Positions 7,974 to 10,830 of a stretch of DNA of 10,830 bases are shown piece after piece (the stretch's first letter is position 1; each line of letters opens with the position of its first letter). A program made the translations under genes and the position numbers. The notes under the pieces were generated by a model. The model did no database searches, was not told where the DNA came from, and was given only the letters and a program-made list of their open reading frames with translations. Origin of the DNA: Paenibacillus sp. (GTDB lineage Bacteria; Bacillota; Bacilli; Paenibacillales; NBRC-103111); assembly GCA_029239545.1 (NCBI GenBank), contig JARBUQ010000085.1:1-10830 (forward strand), given 5' to 3'.

Positions 7974-8002
7974 AGTGGTTAATACGTATAGACCACTATA
8001 TG
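7974..8002. promoter_or_regulatory. operator for the NagR-like repressor upstream of murQ
   Basis: An imperfect palindrome with arms AGTGGT (7974-7979) and ACCACT (7992-7997) around a central ATACGTAT; 20 of 24 positions pair. It contains the 14-bp inverted repeat TATAG-ACCA-CTATA (7987-8000). The 19 bases ACGTATAGACCACTATATG (7984-8002) recur exactly upstream of the gntR gene. Its GTATAGAC and GACCACT parts resemble the dre sites known for Bacillus NagR and Streptomyces DasR. It lies 45 bases before the murQ start, in a place suited to repression. Confidence 0.72.
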
Positions 8003-8019
8003 TATGACTCTACACAACT

Positions 8020-8043
8020 ATGATAGCACATCCTTGCTTCAGC
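8020..8043 (-). promoter_or_regulatory. weak candidate murQ promoter
   Basis: The minus strand has TATCAT (8025-8020) as a possible -10 box. The upstream region around 8043 has no convincing TTGACA at 17-18 bases. If real, the transcript would start near 8013 and the NagR-like operator would lie just downstream of the start point, which fits repression. The -35 part is poor, so this is tentative. Confidence 0.22.
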
Positions 8044-8088
8044 GAATGTGTAGATTTCATTAAGCAGCAGTATACGCAGCATGTTCTT

Positions 8089-8103
8089 TGTGAAGCGCTT
8101 ACA
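8089..8103 (-). promoter_or_regulatory. candidate cre site upstream of the murQ operon
   Basis: The minus strand reads TGTAAGCGCTTCACA, preceded by A. Aligned to the Bacillus cre consensus WTGNAANCGNWNNCW from that A (8104-8090), the first 13 positions match and the last two do not. It is about 160 bases before the murQ start and upstream of the candidate promoter. Carbon catabolite control of an aminosugar operon would be expected, but the right half is weak. Confidence 0.35.
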
Positions 8104-8143
8104 TCGATACTCTATAACCTTGCATTCAATTAGTCAGAAACAA

Positions 8144-8155
8144 GGATCACCTCCT
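8144..8155 (-). promoter_or_regulatory. orphan full-length Shine-Dalgarno sequence
   Basis: The minus strand reads AGGAGGTGATCC, a 12-base perfect complement of the 3' tail of bacterial 16S rRNA. Six bases after AGGAGG comes TTG at 8143, which opens only a five-codon frame (TTG TTT CTG ACT AAT TGA). It is followed at once by an ATG frame of eight codons ending at 8099. No gene of normal size follows, yet the site is far stronger than those of the real genes here. It may serve a leader peptide or be the remnant of a lost gene. Confidence 0.5.
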
Positions 8156-8178
8156 CAAAGGAATCCGCCAGCTTACAG

Positions 8179-8913
8179 CTAACGGACCAGCTCCGCATGG
8201 AACTTGTAACGATCGCCAGGGTAAATAGATTTTACAAACTCATAGGGACTGCCCTCGCGGTCACAAGTAACCCGCTTGATTAACAGCACCGGAACATCCG
8301 GACTTACGTGCAGCAAATTCATCTCACGAGGGGTCGGCATACCAACCTCTATGGTCTGGGAAGCTGAAGCCGGTGTTACACCAAACTTGCTTTCAAGCAG
8401 ATGATAAAGCGATACCCCCTCAAAGCTCTCCTTCTCCAGACCCTCGAAACGGCGCAGCGGAAGATGCGTAACTTCGAGCGCCATTGGCTTATTATCAGCC
8501 AGGCGGACCCGTGTCAGAATAATTACGGATGCTGAGGACTTGATCTTCAGAGCAGCCTGGACGCTGGCTGAAGGCTGATTAATAATTACATCCACCACGT
8601 AAGCTCCTGGCTTCATCCCCCTGCTTATCATATCCTCACTGAAGCTCGTCAGCTTGAACAGCCCCTGATTGATTTTGGGTTGAGCTATAAAAGTTCCTTT
8701 CCCCTGCTCGCGAATCAGCCGGCCATCATTAACGAGCTCTAGTACTGCTTGTCGAACCGTCATACGACTAATTTCGAATTTCTCACTGAGCTCCCGTTCG
8801 GATTGAATGCTATCTCCCGGATTTAATTCCCCGCTTTCCATTTGCTCAATCAAATGCTGCTTCAATTGAAAGTAAAGCGGGACGGGGATATTTTTGTTGA
8901 GCGTATGTTTCAT
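8179..8913 (-). CDS. nagR: GntR-family repressor, HutC subfamily, NagR/YvoA-like
   Basis: A 244-residue cytoplasmic transcription factor. The N-terminal winged helix-turn-helix spans about residues 8-78, with the GntR signature SERELSEKFEISRMTVRQAVLELVNDGRL at 38-66 and the wing GKGTFIAQPK. A UTRA effector domain follows from about 85 to the end. The linker and domain start LTSFSEDMISRGMKPG, ILTRVRLADNKPMALEVTHLP and PVLLIKR closely resemble what I recall of Bacillus YvoA/NagR, which senses GlcN-6-P or GlcNAc-6-P. I chose ATG 8913, which gives the family length and has GGGAAGGGAAG upstream (about 12 bases, somewhat long); the in-frame ATG at 8949 has no ribosome site. A shared 19-bp operator lies upstream of this gene and of murQ, so it likely represses itself and the aminosugar operon, with MurQ's product GlcNAc-6-P as a natural inducer. 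Confidence 0.9.
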   Translation of the reverse strand: MKHTLNKNIPVPLYFQLKQHLIEQMESGELNPGDSIQSERELSEKFEISRMTVRQAVLELVNDGRLIREQGKGTFIAQPKINQGLFKLTSFSEDMISRGMKPGAYVVDVIINQPSASVQAALKIKSSASVIILTRVRLADNKPMALEVTHLPLRRFEGLEKESFEGVSLYHLLESKFGVTPASASQTIEVGMPTPREMNLLHVSPDVPVLLIKRVTCDREGSPYEFVKSIYPGDRYKFHAELVR

Positions 8914-8956
8914 TGAAATAACCAACTTCCCTTCCCGATTTGGATACATCTACTAT

Positions 8957-8986
8957 AACATAGCTGAGCCTGATTCTATAAGTCAA
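8957..8986 (-). promoter_or_regulatory. candidate gntR promoter
   Basis: The minus strand has TTGACT (8986-8981) and TATGTT (8962-8957) with an 18-base spacer. It ends 43 bases before the chosen gntR start. The 19-bp operator lies 8 bases upstream of the -35 box, near enough for a repressor to hinder polymerase. Both boxes are imperfect. Confidence 0.35.
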
Positions 8987-8994
8987 ACATGTAG

Positions 8995-9013
8995 ACGTAT
9001 AGACCACTATATG
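8995..9013. promoter_or_regulatory. second copy of the NagR-like operator, upstream of gntR
   Basis: The 19 bases ACGTATAGACCACTATATG are identical to 7984-8002, and the sequences diverge on both sides, so the shared block is probably the functional core rather than a recent duplication. It includes the inverted repeat TATAG-ACCA-CTATA (8998-9011). It lies in the 189-base gap between gntR and the divergent hupE-like gene. It probably gives autoregulation of gntR; an effect on the divergent gene is possible. The rest of the gap is AT-rich, with TTGACA at 9025-9030 facing the plus strand but no matching -10 box. Confidence 0.68.
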
Positions 9014-9102
9014 ATATATATAATTTGACAATTGTTTTCATATTCCTGCACAGTTCGAAAAAAAATTATTATTGCTCCCCAAAAGTTTAAGGAGGATGAT
9101 TT

Positions 9103-9420
9103 ATGCTCAGATTACGGCAATTGTTATGTCTCTCCTTCATTGGTTTATTCCTTATGCTGCTGCCTGTTTCCCCAGTCTCCGCTCACCCTCTCAGTGTCAG
9201 CTACAGCACCCTACAAGTGAAACCTGATTCGATTGACCTAACATTTACAATTGATGACTTATCTGTTATTGAATCGGTTGCAGGAATCGATCGCAATCAA
9301 GACAACGCTCTGGAAACTGATGAGTTGAATGACAGCAAGGTTGCTGTAGCAGCTTGGACCAGAGCGGTATTCATGTCGGGGCTGAGCAGAATTCCGATGA
9401 GAAATCATCGGCTGCGCTGA
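9103..9420 (+). CDS. N-terminal fragment of a HupE/UreJ-type protein (broken gene)
   Basis: A 105-residue frame starting at ATG 9103 with AAGGAGG 7 bases upstream. Residues 1-27 form a clear signal peptide ending VSA, so the mature protein would begin with His28 (HPLSVSYSTLQV), as is usual for HupE-like proteins with an extracytoplasmic N-terminal domain. The loop DRNQDNALETDE (63-74) has the D-x-N-x-D-x-x-L-x-x-x-E spacing of an EF-hand calcium site. The frame fits the family until about AAWTR (87), then runs into an unrelated-looking MSGLSRIPMRNHRLR tail and stops. The membrane part continues in another frame at 9354-10052. Intact relatives, as I recall them, have a longer domain before the first membrane helix, so an internal deletion that also shifted the frame is the best reading. 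On its own this would be a short secreted fragment. Confidence 0.6.
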   Translation: MLRLRQLLCLSFIGLFLMLLPVSPVSAHPLSVSYSTLQVKPDSIDLTFTIDDLSVIESVAGIDRNQDNALETDELNDSKVAVAAWTRAVFMSGLSRIPMRNHRLR

Positions 9421-10052
9421 GTTCCTCCATACAGGAGCAGCAGCGCACTGCCAATGAAAATAACGTTGAAGCTGACACTTCCAAGGCGCAGGAGAAATCC
9501 GACATTTCACAATCGGGTTGGCTATTGTTCTTCCTGCTTGGCGTTCACCACATCCTGACTGGTTACGACCATCTGCTCTTCCTGCTCGCCTTGCTTCTTC
9601 GCAAGCAGCCTTTGTTGGATTACATCAAGATCGCCACAGCTTTCACAATCGCCCACAGCCTGACCTTGACATTTGCCGTGCTGGGTTGGAATCCCCTTCC
9701 TTCCAATCTGGTGGAAATTCTCATAGCTGCAAGCATCGTATACGTCGCTATAGAGAACCTGATTTATAAGAATCGCAATCGTCGCTGGCAGTTAACCTTC
9801 GTATTCGGTCTCGTTCATGGGCTTGGCTTCGCAGGCATCCTCTCCGAGCTGGACATTCCGAGATCTCATCTTGTCACGTCCCTGATCAGCTTTAATGTCG
9901 GGATTGAGGCTGTCCAAATCGGCCTGATTGTGGCGGCAAGCCCACTTTTGGCCCTATTCCAAACCAGCAGGGCGTATCCCAAAGGATTCGCGTTCGGTTC
10001 CTCCGCCATTCTCTGTATTGCTGCATTCTGGGTTATTGAACGGATGCTGTGA
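9354..10052 (+). CDS. HupE/UreJ-family membrane protein, C-terminal part (frameshifted from upstream fragment)
   Basis: A 232-residue frame opening with TTG 9354, which overlaps the N-terminal fragment by 67 bases. Residues 1-52 are a polar Glu/Gln/Ser-rich linker. After that come about six membrane segments with the family's histidine-rich signatures: GVHHILTGYDHLLFLLALLLRK (63-84), AFTIAHSLTLTFAVLG (96-111), FGLVHGLGFAGIL (151-163) and SFNVGIEAVQIGLI (179-192). HupE/UreJ proteins are linked to nickel or other metal uptake, but this extracytoplasmic-domain type is poorly characterised. No hydrogenase or urease genes are nearby. No good ribosome site stands before TTG 9354, so independent translation is doubtful. 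The membrane part itself is undamaged, which suggests the break is recent or that the fragment is still used. It converges with the AraC gene across 18 bases, with no hairpin terminator visible between them. Confidence 0.75.
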   Translation: MDQSGIHVGAEQNSDEKSSAALSSSIQEQQRTANENNVEADTSKAQEKSDISQSGWLLFFLLGVHHILTGYDHLLFLLALLLRKQPLLDYIKIATAFTIAHSLTLTFAVLGWNPLPSNLVEILIAASIVYVAIENLIYKNRNRRWQLTFVFGLVHGLGFAGILSELDIPRSHLVTSLISFNVGIEAVQIGLIVAASPLLALFQTSRAYPKGFAFGSSAILCIAAFWVIERML

Positions 10053-10070
10053 GGGCTAAGATCACAGACG

Positions 10071-10830
10071 CTAATCACGCTTTAAAAGGTCAATCGGAGC
10101 GGTATGAATTTTACGGTAATCCCCTGGGGTGACACCTGCCTTGTTTTTGAAAAGTTTGTTGAAATAATGCGTCGTTTGAAAGCCGACACTTTCTGAGATT
10201 TCGAATATTTTCAGGTTGGAATCGATCAGCAGCCGCTTGGCCCGCTCTACTCTGTACTCATTGATATAGTCGATCGGCGAAACCCCGGTAATGATTTTGA
10301 ACAAACGTCCAATATGATTGGGGCTTAGGTTAATGCCATCAGAGATCATCGCTACGGACAAATTCGGATCCGCGTAATTCGCTTGAATGAAGGTGACGAT
10401 TTCGCCGATCCAGAAGTTTTCTTTCGTATTGCGGCTTAAATCGATTTGTCCGCTTATATCGGCGAGCAGTGTCATCAGCCAGTTGCTCACGCTGTCCTGA
10501 TTATTCAGCAGCAGCAGCTCCTCGTACAGGTTGCGGTTGCCAAGTCCGATGGCCGATCGATCGATATCGTTGCGGTCTATGAAATTGCTCAAATAGTAGA
10601 CGAAACCAAATAAATGCTCCTGTATGAGCCGGAAGCTGCCAATATGGGACAGCATGGTCAAATAAGCAGCCAATTCATGCTCAATCGCTTGTTTATCTCC
10701 GGCGATCAGCAGGTTGTCCCATTTCTCCGGATGAATCCCGACCTTCAAATTGCCGCTCTCTCCACTTTTCGCCTGATCGCCCAGATTCATTATTATCCCG
10801 CTTCCGAGACTGAATCGGTGGCTGAGCAGC
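10071..10830 (-). CDS. AraC-family transcriptional regulator, YesN-like (5' end outside window)
   Basis: The minus-strand frame stays open from the stop TAG at 10071 to the window edge, at least 252 residues. An ATG at 10790 exists, but 13 further codons upstream (reading LLSHRFSLGSGII) are open. They look like the ..YRFFLG.. segment that precedes the DNA-binding part in YesN-type response regulators, so the ATG is probably internal. The last about 105 residues form the double helix-turn-helix AraC domain: IGEIVTFIQANYADPNLSVAMISDGINLSPNHIGRLFKIITGVSPIDYI, then VERAKRLLIDSNLKIFEISESVGFQTTHYFNKLFKNKAGVTPGDYRK. The preceding helical stretch WDNLLIAGDKQAIEHELAAYL also matches YesN-like regulators. 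Whether a receiver domain or a membrane sensor lies further upstream cannot be seen. Paenibacillus uses many such regulators for carbohydrate uptake operons; a link to the aminosugar operon is not supported by position. Confidence 0.87.
   Translation of the reverse strand, partial: LLSHRFSLGSGIIMNLGDQAKSGESGNLKVGIHPEKWDNLLIAGDKQAIEHELAAYLTMLSHIGSFRLIQEHLFGFVYYLSNFIDRNDIDRSAIGLGNRNLYEELLLLNNQDSVSNWLMTLLADISGQIDLSRNTKENFWIGEIVTFIQANYADPNLSVAMISDGINLSPNHIGRLFKIITGVSPIDYINEYRVERAKRLLIDSNLKIFEISESVGFQTTHYFNKLFKNKAGVTPGDYRKIHTAPIDLLKRD

Noticed and set aside
9014..9024. TATAAT-like AT-rich run as a plus-strand -10 box
   Set aside because: No -35 box at proper spacing upstream; the run is simple TA alternation.
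9025..9030. TTGACA as the -35 box of the hupE-like gene
   Set aside because: No acceptable -10 box lies 16-18 bases downstream on the plus strand.
10053..10070. Bidirectional terminator between the hupE-like and AraC genes
   Set aside because: Only 18 bases with no inverted repeat; nearby CTAAGATCAC and CTAATCAC are direct, not inverted, repeats.
1..10830. CRISPR array, tRNA or rRNA gene, insertion sequence, prophage or integration site
   Set aside because: No regularly spaced repeats, transposase or integrase motifs, or RNA gene signatures were seen; the 12-base anti-SD match at 8144-8155 is far too short to be a 16S fragment.

Overview
The window looks like chromosomal DNA of a low-to-mid GC Gram-positive bacterium, most likely Paenibacillus or a close relative. 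The reasons are strong AGGAGG-type ribosome binding sites, a CUT1 sugar ABC transporter without its own ATPase, a NagR/YvoA-type GntR regulator, and an AraC protein built like Paenibacillus YesN-type regulators. The genus is an inference from protein style; no 16S gene or other taxonomic marker is present.

Positions 1-8913 are dominated by one minus-strand gene cluster. In transcription order it holds a NagR-like GntR repressor (8913-8179), MurNAc-6-phosphate etherase MurQ (7929-6988), two CUT1 permeases (6946-6002 and 5960-5121), a lipoprotein sugar-binding protein (4986-3673), a BadF-type aminosugar kinase (3644-2715), a second SIS-fold sugar-phosphate protein of the UPF0309 type (2647-1901), and a DUF6259-type glycoside hydrolase-like protein that runs off the left edge (1895 to <1). 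The plausible logic is as follows. The binding protein and permeases import an unphosphorylated aminosugar or small glycan, powered by a shared MsmX-type ATPase encoded elsewhere. The hydrolase trims it inside the cell and the kinase phosphorylates it. MurQ then removes the lactyl ether from MurNAc-6-P to give GlcNAc-6-P. No nagA or nagB is present in the window.

Regulation is readable. The same 19-bp sequence, ACGTATAGACCACTATATG, lies upstream of both murQ and the gntR gene and resembles the dre sites of NagR/DasR regulators. Two catabolite-response-like sites lie in the cluster, one before murQ and one before the binding-protein gene. The 249-base gntR-murQ gap also holds a 12-base perfect complement of the 16S anti-Shine-Dalgarno tail with no proper gene behind it, and a nine-codon leader reading frame whose stop overlaps the murQ start.

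The right end is unrelated. A HupE/UreJ-type membrane protein gene on the plus strand (9103-10052) is split into two frames and seems to have lost part of its extracytoplasmic domain. It converges on the 3' part of an AraC-family regulator (10830-10071), whose reading frame stays open past the right edge.
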